Positions 35,934-46,212 of a stretch of 64,000 nucleotides of DNA are shown here, one piece after another. Position 1 is the stretch's first letter. Each line of letters starts with the position of its first letter. A model generated the notes under the pieces. It did no database searches, was not told the origin of the DNA, and worked only from the letters and a program-made list of their open reading frames with translations. The DNA comes from Enterobacter kobei (lineage in GTDB: Bacteria > Pseudomonadota > Gammaproteobacteria > Enterobacterales > Enterobacteriaceae). Made by a program: the position numbers and the translations under genes. Where the stretch lies: contig NZ_AP024590.1 of assembly GCF_018323985.1 (NCBI RefSeq), forward strand, positions 3,968,001-4,032,000, in the 5' to 3' direction.

Positions 35934-36973
35934 TCCCCGTCCCCGGCGCGCACCAGCGTCGCCTGACGCAGCGCGTGAAGACTGGCGCTGCCGGTGCAGA
36001 AACAGGCGACCCGCAGCTGCTCGATAATAATCTGGAAGTGGGCGATAACCGCGTCGGCGGAGGCGGTGGCGCTGCCGAGCACGCCAGCGGCCTGCCCTGC
36101 GAGTGTCGCGCCCAGCGCGATGGCGCGGGCAACGTCGATGCCGTCGCTGACGCCGCCGGAGGCGATAAGCGGCATCTGCGGTAGCGCCTGATGCAGATCG
36201 CGCAGCGCCTGCGCGGTGGGAATGCCCCAGTCGGCAAACGCCATCGCCACCGCACGGGCGTGGGGCGTGGCGGCGCGTTCACCTTCGACGGCTGCCCAAC
36301 TGGTGCCGCCGGAACCGGCAACGTCCAGCATCGCCACCCCCGCGTCAGCCAGTTGCCGAGCTACCGGCACGGAAATCCCCGCGCCGACCTCTTTTACCAC
36401 CACCGGCACCGGCAGCGCGTTCACCGTGCGGGCGATGGCCGTCAGCACGCCGCGCCAGTCGCGGTCGCCGCCGCTCTGCAAGGCTTCCTGCAACGGATTA
36501 AGATGGATAATCAGCGCATCCGCTTCGATCATATCCACCGCACGGCGGGCATAGTCGATGCCATGAGGCGCGGCGATCTGCGCGGCCCCCAGGTTCGCCA
36601 GCAGCGGGATATCCGGCGCGGCACGGCGCAGTTCGCGCGTCAGGCCCCAGTTATCTTCGCTTTCCAGCGCGACACGCTGCGAGCCGACGCCCATCGCCAG
36701 CCCGAGCGCCTGCGCCGCTTCTGCCAGATGACGGTTGATTTCTCTGGCGCGGCTGGCACCGCCGGTCATCGAGCTTATCAGCAGCGGCGCACGCAGCGTT
36801 CTGCCGAACAGCGCGGTGCTTAAATCGATCGCATCCAGATGCAGTTCCGGCATCGCACAGTGTTCAAAACGCCATTCAGCAAAACCGGTGCCGCGCTTTT
36901 TCAGCGCCCGCGCCGGATCCAGCACGATATCCAGATGATCGTTTTTGCGTTGAGTCAGTTCCCTGTCCTTCAT
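35930..36973 (-). CDS. fni: Type 2 isopentenyl-diphosphate isomerase (FMN-dependent)
   Basis: 347 residues from ATG 36973 ([19 protein letters not shown]), with GGAG 6 bases upstream. Type 2 IDI signatures are [50 protein letters not shown] and [14 protein letters not shown]. The FMN/NADPH enzyme interconverts IPP and DMAPP and so feeds CrtE. It is unrelated to E. coli Idi type 1. The gene is regularly part of crt clusters in Pantoea agglomerans and Cronobacter. It starts 44 bases after crtE. Confidence 0.93.
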   Translation of the reverse strand: MKDRELTQRKNDHLDIVLDPARALKKRGTGFAEWRFEHCAMPELHLDAIDLSTALFGRTLRAPLLISSMTGGASRAREINRHLAEAAQALGLAMGVGSQRVALESEDNWGLTRELRRAAPDIPLLANLGAAQIAAPHGIDYARRAVDMIEADALIIHLNPLQEALQSGGDRDWRGVLTAIARTVNALPVPVVVKEVGAGISVPVARQLADAGVAMLDVAGSGGTSWAAVEGERAATPHARAVAMAFADWGIPTAQALRDLHQALPQMPLIASGGVSDGIDVARAIALGATLAGQAAGVLGSATASADAVIAHFQIIIEQLRVACFCTGSASLHALRQATLVRAGDGE

Positions 36974-37016
36974 TGCCGCTCCAGTCGCTATGGCATCCTG
37001 AGATGAAAACCCTGTC

Positions 37017-37934
37017 TTAGCCGAACAGCGCCATCTGCTTGTCGAACCAGGCGTGCATAAAGCGCCGCGTGGCGACGCCGCGCTGGCAGGCGCTGGCCAG
37101 ATGCTCGTCCGCGCTGCGCAGATGGTCGCGCAGTCGCTGATGTACGGCATCCGCGCCGAGCATCGCCACCAGCGTCGATTTGCCGTGATCTTTATTGATA
37201 TCTTTACCGGTACCGTTCAGGCCATCTGCCAGATCGTCCAGCAACTGGAACGCCTGCCCCAGATCCTGCGCGAAACAGCGTAATCGCTGACGCGCCTGCG
37301 GCGGGGCATCGGCGACGATGGCCGCCATTTGCAGCGTGGCATCAAACAGGCGGCTGGTTTTGAGTTCATTGGCGAGCAGGATCGACTCGGCGGTACGCGC
37401 GCCTGCGCCCTCGTGCAGATCGAGATACTGTCCCTGCACCAGTCCCTGTAGTCCGACCGCCGTAGAGAGTTCTGCCACCGCCAGGGTTTTGCAGGCGGGA
37501 GACAGCGACTGGGCTTCCGCCACCACGCCGAACGCGCGGCTGAGCAGCGCCACGGCGGCGAGAATAGCGACGTTTTCGCCATACTGGCGGTGAATAGTGG
37601 GACGACCACGACGCAGCAGTGCATTGTCCATGCACGGAATATCGTCGAGCATCAGCGATGCGGCGTGGACCATCTCCACCGCGCAGGCGAGATCGAGCAG
37701 ACCGGGCTGATCGGCATGACAACCGAGGTCGCGCGCCGCCAGCACCAGCAGCAGCGGACGCACCCGCTTGCCCGCTACCAGCGTGCCTTCGCGCATCGCC
37801 GTATAAACGAGGTCTTGTTGCTGCCCCGCGGGCAGCAGTTCATCGAGGCGGACTTGCAGCGCCTCGCGCAGCGCCTGTAGCTCATCTTCATGGTTCAGGC
37901 AGTTATCGGCGTTGACGTTCATCGTTACAGTCAT
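37017..37934 (-). CDS. crtE: CrtE, geranylgeranyl diphosphate synthase
   Basis: 305 residues from ATG 37934, which has GAGGAA close upstream; ATGs at 37976 and 37922 are alternatives. The first aspartate-rich motif is [11 protein letters not shown] and the second is [19 protein letters not shown]. It extends farnesyl-PP with IPP to geranylgeranyl-PP, the committed step. First gene of the crtE-fni-crtX-crtY-crtI-crtB operon; the promoter should lie in the 210 bases towards the YtfJ-like gene. Confidence 0.95.
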   Translation of the reverse strand: MTVTMNVNADNCLNHEDELQALREALQVRLDELLPAGQQQDLVYTAMREGTLVAGKRVRPLLLVLAARDLGCHADQPGLLDLACAVEMVHAASLMLDDIPCMDNALLRRGRPTIHRQYGENVAILAAVALLSRAFGVVAEAQSLSPACKTLAVAELSTAVGLQGLVQGQYLDLHEGAGARTAESILLANELKTSRLFDATLQMAAIVADAPPQARQRLRCFAQDLGQAFQLLDDLADGLNGTGKDINKDHGKSTLVAMLGADAVHQRLRDHLRSADEHLASACQRGVATRRFMHAWFDKQMALFG

Positions 37935-38145
37935 GGTTCCTCGTCGTGGCGGTTTGATGCGAATGGCGCATGTCACGGCTGCCAGTAAGCCGTAATAATC
38001 TGACCAGGAACTTTTGCAGCCTGAACAGCCGCTTGCCTGTCTATTTACATCCTGCTGTGTCTGGAAAGCGTAGCGTAATCTACAGATGTTTGCTTTTACG
38101 CAACGCCATCATCACAACTATTTACCTGGCTTTAACAATACACGA

Positions 38146-38700
38146 TTACGCCAGCAACTGATGCAGTAACGTCATGACCTGATCCACCTCGGCGGCGGTC
38201 AGTGCGCCGTCTTTCGCAAAGCGCACCCGCCCGTCCTTATCCAGCACCACGATAGCGGAACCACCCGGCTGTAGCTGCCAGGCGCGCAACGCGGCACCGC
38301 GATCGTCCACCACGAACTGCGCAGAGGGGGTTTCCCGTTTGCTCTCCTCCAGACTGCGACGCACGAACAGCGCGCTGCCGGGGATAGCGTCATCGGTATT
38401 AACGATGGTGGTGACCGCGAAGCGGCTCGCAGGCAGCTTCGCCTTGCCGATGGCGTCGATCAGCGCGGCGTTCTGATCTTTTGCCGACAGCCGTCCCGCC
38501 ATATGCAGCACCACGCCCACTTTTCCGCCCAGCCGCGCGCTGTTCCAGGCCTGATAGCGGATCGCCTCCTGCCGGAGCTGCAACTCGCCGCGATCCGCCA
38601 CGCCGACCGGCGGCACGCGTTCTCCTTCCACAAAGTTATGGGCCAGGGCGAAAAAAGGCAGCCCGCCCGCCAGCAACACGATTGCCGCGCGTAAAGTCAT
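38146..38700 (-). CDS. YtfJ-family thioredoxin-fold periplasmic protein
   Basis: 184 residues with a signal peptide (MTLRAAIVLLAGGLPFFALA) and the YtfJ features HNFVEGERVPPVGVADRGEL, YQAWNSARLGGKVGVVLHMAGR, TTIVNTDDAIPGSALFVR and VVLDKDGRVRFAKDGALT. YtfJ has a peroxiredoxin-like fold, but no CxxC or peroxidatic cysteine is present here. The function is unknown. E. coli ytfJ lies elsewhere on the chromosome, so this is probably a second copy. It is transcribed on its own. Confidence 0.85.
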   Translation of the reverse strand: MTLRAAIVLLAGGLPFFALAHNFVEGERVPPVGVADRGELQLRQEAIRYQAWNSARLGGKVGVVLHMAGRLSAKDQNAALIDAIGKAKLPASRFAVTTIVNTDDAIPGSALFVRRSLEESKRETPSAQFVVDDRGAALRAWQLQPGGSAIVVLDKDGRVRFAKDGALTAAEVDQVMTLLHQLLA

Positions 38701-38865
38701 TGGGTTCTCCGTTCAGGATGAGGATCAATCAGGATGAAGTATAAGACGCGGTGGTTAAATACCCTCTTACACAAAGCGTGACGTTTCACCCCCTCTATTG
38801 CCAAGTCGCCCCTCGCGGAATGCTCTACACTTCTTTCTAATCAATGCCAACCGAAGGAAATTGTG

Positions 38866-39885
38866 ATGAGCATCATAAAAAGTTACGCCGCGCCCAAGGC
38901 CGGTGCCGATCTGGAATTGCAGGAATTCGATGCGGGTGAACTGCTGCCGGCTGACGTTGAAGTGCAGGTTGATTACTGCGGCATCTGCCACTCTGATTTG
39001 TCGATGATCGATAACGAGTGGGGCATGTCGCAGTACCCGTTAGTGGCAGGTCACGAAGTGATTGGTCGCGTGGTAGCCCTTGGCCGTGACGCCCAGGACA
39101 AAGGCCTGAAAGTGGGTCAGCGTGTGGGTATCGGCTGGACGGCGCGCAGTTGCGGGCACTGCGATGCCTGTATCAGCGGTAACCAGATCAACTGTCTGGA
39201 AGGCGCGGTGCCGACCATTTTAAACCGTGGCGGTTTTGCTGAAAAAATTCGTGCCGACTGGCAATGGGTGATCCCGCTGCCGGACAGCATTGATATTGAG
39301 ACCGCAGGCCCGCTGCTGTGCGGCGGTATCACGGTGTTCAAACCGCTGCTGATGCATCATGTCACCGCCACCAGCCGTGTCGGCGTGATCGGCATCGGCG
39401 GTCTGGGTCACATCGCCATTAAACTGCTGCGCGCGATGGGCTGCGAAGTGACGGCGTTCAGCTCTAACCCGGCCAAAGAAGCGGAAGTGCGTGGTTTTGG
39501 CGCGGATAAAGTGGTGAACAGCCGCGATCCGGAAGCCCTGAAAGCGCTGGCCGGTCAGTTTGACCTGATCATCAACACCGTTAACGTCGATCTTGAATGG
39601 CAGCCGTACTTTGAAGCGCTGGCCTACGGCGGTAACTTCCATACCGTAGGCGCGGTGCTGAAACCGCTGCCGGTGCCGGCGTTCACGCTGATTGGCGGCG
39701 ATCGCAGCATCTCCGGCTCTGCCACCGGTACGCCGTACGAACTGCGCAAGCTGATGAAGTTTGCCGGTCGTGCGCAGGTGGCACCGACCACCGAGCTGTT
39801 CCCGATGTCGAAAATCAACGATGCGCTGCGACATGTGCGTGACGGTAAAGCCCGTTATCGCGTGGTGTTAAAAGCGGATTTTTAA
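38866..39885 (+). CDS. ahr: Ahr (YjgB), NADPH-dependent aldehyde reductase
   Basis: A 339-residue zinc-dependent medium-chain alcohol dehydrogenase, the length of E. coli Ahr. Catalytic zinc site: [11 protein letters not shown] and GHEVIGRVV. Structural zinc: [22 protein letters not shown] loop: [16 protein letters not shown]. The ATG at 38866 has AAGGAA 6 bases upstream. It reduces a broad range of aldehydes in the cytoplasm. In E. coli ahr is directly next to leuX; here the crt cluster lies between the two. Confidence 0.93.
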   Translation: MSIIKSYAAPKAGADLELQEFDAGELLPADVEVQVDYCGICHSDLSMIDNEWGMSQYPLVAGHEVIGRVVALGRDAQDKGLKVGQRVGIGWTARSCGHCDACISGNQINCLEGAVPTILNRGGFAEKIRADWQWVIPLPDSIDIETAGPLLCGGITVFKPLLMHHVTATSRVGVIGIGGLGHIAIKLLRAMGCEVTAFSSNPAKEAEVRGFGADKVVNSRDPEALKALAGQFDLIINTVNVDLEWQPYFEALAYGGNFHTVGAVLKPLPVPAFTLIGGDRSISGSATGTPYELRKLMKFAGRAQVAPTTELFPMSKINDALRHVRDGKARYRVVLKADF

Positions 39886-39895
39886 AGGGTAAAAC

Positions 39896-39921
39896 GCCCG
39901 GCGGCGCGTAGCTTGCCGGGC
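39896..39921. repeat. REP-type palindrome
   Basis: GCCCGGCGGCGCG...GCTTGCCGGGC between the convergent ahr and dihydroxyacetone kinase genes; it may also act as a terminator. Confidence 0.65.
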
Positions 39922-39929
39922 CTGCGGAT

Positions 39930-41573
39930 TTAGACCTTCTTCAGAGCAGCAAAGACTTCTGCCACCGCGACCGCGCCCGGATCGGTCACGCCTTCCAGGT
40001 TCTCGCGGTTCACGTAAGACGATCGTCCCGCCCCCGCTTTTTGCATCGATGCGGTAGCTTCTGCGCCCTTTTTCGCCGCGCTGATGGCTGCCGTCAGATC
40101 ATGATCGCGCAGTGCTTCCAGCGCCGGTTGCAGCGCGTCAATCAGCGTGCGGTCGCCCAGATCGGCACCACCATAATGCTTCATCTGCTTCAGCCCTCTT
40201 AACAGCGCCTCCGGCAGCGGCTGCCCGTCGTGGATCGCCTGTCCGGCGGCAGTGAAAAAGATCGACATCAGCACGCCGCTGGAGCCGCCCATCACCGTTG
40301 CCAGGCGTTCGCCCACCAGTTGCATCAGTTGCCCGGTGTTATTAAGCGGCAGCTTGCCGTCCGCCAGCAGTTGCGCCACATCGCGCGCGCCTTCGGCAAA
40401 AGTCGAACCGGTATCGCCGTCGCCCACTTTGGCGTCCAGCGCGTTAAGGCGGTTCTCAAGGCCGATCAGCGTGTCGGTGACGGTCTGTACCAGCGCTTTC
40501 ACCTGCGGGTTTTCGGACGGATGGATCTCAAGATTGTCGTGAATGGCGTTGTGGCTGACGATGCGCATCGGCGCAAAGGCGACCGGCTTCTGCCAGCCGA
40601 CGGTTTCAACATCGGCGCACAGCGCTTTTTCAAAGGTGTCGTTAAGACGCAGCAGCGACAGCGAGAAACCTTTCATATCCAGCGAGCTGACCAGTGGCGC
40701 AGGGCCAACCAGATAGGCGATCTGATCTTTTAACGCCGAGTGCGCCAGCTCTTTAGTGAGCAGCGCCATTTCCAGGGCAGAGACGCCGCCGAGGTTGTTG
40801 ATCAGCACCGCCACGCGGTCATTGCCTGCCTTCTCTTTTAACGGGCCGACCAGGGTATCGATCAGCGTTTTGCTGTTGTGCGTGTCGACGGTAGTGGCAC
40901 CGGGTTCGCCGTGAATGCCGAGGCCCAGTTCCACCTGACCGCGCTGAATACGGTTTTCTTCTTCGCCATCGCTGCCCGGCAGGTTGCAGGTTTCCATCGC
41001 AAGACCAAGGCTCCAGACGTTGTCACTGGCCTGCTGCGCCAGGTCGCGCACTTCGCTGAGGGATTTGCCCTGTTCGGCGGCGAATCCGGCTACTTTATGC
41101 ACCAGCGCTGTACCGGCGATGCCGCGCGGCTGTTTGTTGTCCGGTAGCGCGATGTCGTCGGCGACGATCACCATCTCGACTTTCAGGCCGTAGCGCTTGG
41201 CTTTCTCTGCCGCGAGGCCGAAGTTCAGGCGATCGCCGGTGTAGTTTTTGACGATCAGCAGACAGCCACGATCGCCGGTTACCGCCACGATAGCGTTCAG
41301 CACGGCGTCCACGCTTGGCGAGGCAAACACATCGCCGCAGACGGCAGCGGTGAGCATGCCTTTGCCCACAAAGCCCGCGTGAGCCGGTTCATGACCGGAG
41401 CCGCCGCCGGAGATCACCGCCACGCGGCTTTTGCTCCAGTCGCTGCGGGCGACAACGCGAATGGCAGGATCAATATCAAGGCGGACGAGATTGGCGTGAG
41501 GGGCGGAGATGACGAGGCCTTCGATGGCGTCGTTGACCAGCTGTTTGCGGTCATTAAAGAAAAATCTGGACAT
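39930..41573 (-). CDS. dhaK: Two-domain dihydroxyacetone kinase (DhaK-DhaL fusion)
   Basis: A 547-residue ATP-dependent kinase with DhaK (residues ~1-330) fused to DhaL (~355-547), the Citrobacter freundii type. DhaK part: VISGGGSGHEPAHAGFVG and LGLGIHGEPGATTV, where the His binds dihydroxyacetone as a hemiaminal. DhaL part: LDAKVGDGDTGSTFAEGA with the Mg-ATP aspartates, and GGSSGVLMSIF. It makes dihydroxyacetone phosphate. No glycerol dehydrogenase or glycerol dehydratase gene lies nearby, so it probably acts as a salvage or triose kinase. Confidence 0.92.
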   Translation of the reverse strand: MSRFFFNDRKQLVNDAIEGLVISAPHANLVRLDIDPAIRVVARSDWSKSRVAVISGGGSGHEPAHAGFVGKGMLTAAVCGDVFASPSVDAVLNAIVAVTGDRGCLLIVKNYTGDRLNFGLAAEKAKRYGLKVEMVIVADDIALPDNKQPRGIAGTALVHKVAGFAAEQGKSLSEVRDLAQQASDNVWSLGLAMETCNLPGSDGEEENRIQRGQVELGLGIHGEPGATTVDTHNSKTLIDTLVGPLKEKAGNDRVAVLINNLGGVSALEMALLTKELAHSALKDQIAYLVGPAPLVSSLDMKGFSLSLLRLNDTFEKALCADVETVGWQKPVAFAPMRIVSHNAIHDNLEIHPSENPQVKALVQTVTDTLIGLENRLNALDAKVGDGDTGSTFAEGARDVAQLLADGKLPLNNTGQLMQLVGERLATVMGGSSGVLMSIFFTAAGQAIHDGQPLPEALLRGLKQMKHYGGADLGDRTLIDALQPALEALRDHDLTAAISAAKKGAEATASMQKAGAGRSSYVNRENLEGVTDPGAVAVAEVFAALKKV

Positions 41574-41690
41574 AACTACCTGATATTTTGGTTAACCATA
41601 TGCATAGCATAGTCGGCGTAGCAGAGAACGTCGCAAAGTACAGAATTATCGGGGGGATGCCCCTCTCCGGTACAGAGAGGGGAAAGCGGA

Positions 41691-42773
41691 TCAGGAACGT
41701 CGCAGCATCAGCCACAGACTGATGGCAAAGAACGAGGCGCTTGGCAGCAGCGCGCCGATGATCGGCGGAATGCCGTACACCAGCGTCAGCGGGCCGAAAA
41801 TCTGATCCAACACGTAGAACACGAAGCCGAAGCTGATACCGGTGACCACGCGCACGCCCATCGGCACACTGCGCAGCGGCCCGAAGATAAACGACAGCGC
41901 CATCAGCATCATGACCGCAACCGACAGCGGCTGGAAGATCTTGCTCCACATGTTCAGTTCATAGCGCCCGGAATCCTGGCCGCTGGACTTGAGGTATTTC
42001 ACGTAATCCCGCAGACCGCTGATCGACAGCGCATCCGGATCCAGCGCCACCACGCCCAGTTTGTCCGGCGTCAGGTTGGTTTTCCAGGTGCCGCTCACCG
42101 TCTGGGAGCCGGTGATCTGTTTCGGATCGGTGAGATTCGATTCATCCACCTGCGACAAACGCCAAACTTTAGCTTTCGCATCGAAAGTGGCTGACGCAGC
42201 GTAACGCACAGACTGCAAGCGGCGCTGATCGTTAAAGCCGTAAATGCTGACGCCGCCAAGGGAGGCATCGCCGGTCACGCGCTCGATATACACAAAGTTA
42301 TTGCCGTCTTTCGCCCATAAGCCCTGTTGGGTGGAAAGCAGCGAGCCGCCGTAGAGTTGCTGTGCGCGGTAGTTACGCGCCATCTGCTCACCCTGCGGTG
42401 CCACCCATTCCCCCATCGCCATGGTCAGCAGCACCAGCGGGATCGCGGTTTTCATCACCGACAGCGCCACCTGCATACGGGTAAAGCCGGATGCCTGCAT
42501 CACCACCAGTTCGCTGCGCTGTGCCAGCATCCCCAGACCGAGCAGCGCGCCCAGCAGGGCTGCCATCGGGAAGAAGATTTGAATATCTTTCGGAATGCTG
42601 AGCACGGTGTACATGCCCGCGCCCAGCGCGTCATAACTGCCCTGCCCGGCGCGCTTTAGCTGATCGACAAATTTGATAATGGCGGAAAGCGACACCAGCA
42701 TGAACAGCGTCATCATGATGGTGGTAAAAATGGTTTTACCGATATAGCGGTCAAGTACGCGAAATGCCTGCAT
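41691..42773 (-). CDS. lptG: LptG, LPS export ABC transporter permease
   Basis: 360 residues, the E. coli length. Six membrane segments are arranged three, a large periplasmic beta-jellyroll domain (residues ~120-265), then three, as in LptF/G. Recognised by QAFRVLDRYIGKTIF, LGMLAQRSELVVMQASGFT and the C-terminal FGPLTLVYGIPPIIGALLPS. With LptF and LptB2 it extracts lipopolysaccharide from the inner membrane. It overlaps lptF by one base (TAATG). Confidence 0.96.
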   Translation of the reverse strand: MQAFRVLDRYIGKTIFTTIMMTLFMLVSLSAIIKFVDQLKRAGQGSYDALGAGMYTVLSIPKDIQIFFPMAALLGALLGLGMLAQRSELVVMQASGFTRMQVALSVMKTAIPLVLLTMAMGEWVAPQGEQMARNYRAQQLYGGSLLSTQQGLWAKDGNNFVYIERVTGDASLGGVSIYGFNDQRRLQSVRYAASATFDAKAKVWRLSQVDESNLTDPKQITGSQTVSGTWKTNLTPDKLGVVALDPDALSISGLRDYVKYLKSSGQDSGRYELNMWSKIFQPLSVAVMMLMALSFIFGPLRSVPMGVRVVTGISFGFVFYVLDQIFGPLTLVYGIPPIIGALLPSASFFAISLWLMLRRS

Positions 42774-43873
42774 TATACCGCTCCTTTACGCGTGAAACGG
42801 GCGCGCAGACGGCGCATCGGCACCGTGTCCCACAGGTTCAGGCCAATCGCCAGTGCCAGATACAGCAGGTTGACGGCCCACATCCAGATCAGCGGATCGA
42901 TTCGTCCTTTCGCCGCGTTGGACTTCAGGGACGTTTGCAGCAGGAAGAACACCAGATAGAGCAGCATTGCCGGCAGCATCGACAGCACACGGCCCTGACG
43001 CGGGTTCACCACCGACAGCGGCACCACCATCAGCGCCATCATAAAGCAGGTGAAGATCAGCGTTAAGCGCCAGTGCAGCTCGGCGTTAGCACGTTTGTTA
43101 TCGGTGTTGAGCAGCGTACGCATGCCCATCTGCTCGGTATCATCCGGGTCCAGCGCCACGGCCTGATGACCGATAATCGCCTGATAGTCCTGGAAATCGG
43201 TAATGCGGAAATCGCGCAGCAGCGCTGTGCCTTCAAAGCGCGTGCCTTTGGAGAGCGTCACGACCTGCGAGCCATCTTTTTTCTGCGACAGTTCGCCGGA
43301 GTCCGCAACCACCACTGACGGGCGGGCGTTCCCTTTCGGGCGGATCTGCGCGAGGAAGACGTCGTTAAAGCGGCTGCCGTCCACGCTTTCAATAAACAGC
43401 ACCGAACTGCCGTCAGTGGCTTGCTGGAACTGGCCCTGCGCCAGCGCCGCCATACCAGGGTTAGCTTTGGCTTCCGCCAGCACTTCATCCTGGTGACGCG
43501 CCGACCACGGTCCGGCCCACATAACGTTCACTGCCGCCACGATGCCGGTAAACAGCGCGAGGATCATCGCCGCTTTCACCAGCACCGCTTTGCTCAGTCC
43601 GCACGCATGCATCACCGTGATTTCGCTGTCGGTGTAGAGTTTACCCAACGTCATCAGCAGCCCGAGGAACAGGCTGAGCGGCAGGATCAGCTGCGCCATT
43701 TCAGGCACGCCTAACCCCAGTAAAGAGAGCACCAGGTTTGTCGGGATCTCACCGTCCACCGCCGCGCCGAGGATCCTGACCAGTTTCTGACAGAAGAAAA
43801 TCAGAAGCAGGATGAATAGGATCGCCAACTGGCTTTTGAGCGTCTCCCGCACCAAATATCTTATGATTATCAC
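42773..43873 (-). CDS. lptF: LptF, LPS export ABC transporter permease
   Basis: 366 residues, the E. coli length. MIIIRYLVRETLKSQLAILFILLLIFF begins the first membrane segment, ITVMHACGLSKAVLVKAA is the coupling-helix region, and a periplasmic jellyroll domain lies between residues ~125 and 265. Partner of LptG in the essential LptB2FG complex. It is divergent from pepA across 265 bases, as in E. coli. Confidence 0.96.
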   Translation of the reverse strand: MIIIRYLVRETLKSQLAILFILLLIFFCQKLVRILGAAVDGEIPTNLVLSLLGLGVPEMAQLILPLSLFLGLLMTLGKLYTDSEITVMHACGLSKAVLVKAAMILALFTGIVAAVNVMWAGPWSARHQDEVLAEAKANPGMAALAQGQFQQATDGSSVLFIESVDGSRFNDVFLAQIRPKGNARPSVVVADSGELSQKKDGSQVVTLSKGTRFEGTALLRDFRITDFQDYQAIIGHQAVALDPDDTEQMGMRTLLNTDNKRANAELHWRLTLIFTCFMMALMVVPLSVVNPRQGRVLSMLPAMLLYLVFFLLQTSLKSNAAKGRIDPLIWMWAVNLLYLALAIGLNLWDTVPMRRLRARFTRKGAV

Positions 43874-44135
43874 TTTAAATACGCCCGTAAAAACCCGTTT
43901 TTTGCAGGAAAATCGCTTGTTTCATGGCTTAAACGTCATTTATTCTCTTGAGTCGTTGAAATCATCGCTAAGATAACAAAACTCAGCGGATTCGCGGTTT
44001 AGAATAAGTTCTGACGTGTTGAACCGTAATAACGTTAAGATTAACACGAAGTCACCGCAACAGCGGACATGAGTTACGAAAGCTTGCAATTCTATCCGTA
44101 GCCATGGCTGTTGTCTTTAAGATTCAGGAGCGTAG

Positions 44136-45650
<1,515 letters not shown>

Positions 45651-45657
45651 TGTAAAG

Positions 45658-45737
45658 TGCCGGGTGGCGGCTTCGCCTTACCCGGCCTACACGCCTCTCA
45701 ACCGTAGGCCGGGTAAGCAAAGCGCCACCCGGCTTTG
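45658..45737. repeat. REP/BIME pair between pepA and holC
   Basis: Two inverted palindromes, GCCGGGTGGCGGCTTCGCC...ACCCGGC and GTAGGCCGGGTAAGC...GCCACCCGGC, face each other. Confidence 0.8.
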
Positions 45738-45768
45738 CATTTAAATCCACCACAAGAAGCCCCATATC

Positions 45769-46212
45769 ATGAAAAACGCGACGTTCTACCTTCTGGACAA
45801 TGACGACACCGTAGATGGCCTCAGCGCCGTTGAACAACTGGTGTGTGAAATTGCCGCGGAACGTTGGCGCAACGGCAAGCGCGTGCTGATCGCCTGCGAA
45901 GATGAACAACAGGCGATCCGCCTTGACGAGGCCCTGTGGGCGCGTCCGGCGCAAAGCTTTGTGCCGCATAATCTGGCGGGAGAAGGACCACGGGGCGGCG
46001 CGCCGGTGGAAATCGCCTGGCCGCAGAAACGCAACAGCAGCCCGCGCGATCTGTTAATCGCTTTACGCGTTAACTTCGCAGATTTTGCCACCGCTTTCAC
46101 AGAAGTGGTAGACTTCGTCCCCTACGAAGAAACTTTGAAACAACTGGCCCGCGAGCGCTATAAAGCCTATCGCCTGGCTGGTTTTAACCTGAATACGGCA
46201 ACCTGGAAATAA
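45769..46212 (+). CDS. holC: HolC, DNA polymerase III chi subunit
   Basis: 147 residues, as in E. coli. Recognised by [49 protein letters not shown] and VDFVPYEE. Chi links the clamp loader (through psi) to SSB. Its stop overlaps the valS start by one base, the conserved holC-valS coupling. Confidence 0.96.
   Translation: MKNATFYLLDNDDTVDGLSAVEQLVCEIAAERWRNGKRVLIACEDEQQAIRLDEALWARPAQSFVPHNLAGEGPRGGAPVEIAWPQKRNSSPRDLLIALRVNFADFATAFTEVVDFVPYEETLKQLARERYKAYRLAGFNLNTATWK

Noticed and set aside
31974..37880. Long plus-strand frames opposite the crt operon
   Set aside because: They mirror high-GC genes with intact motifs and have no start signals.
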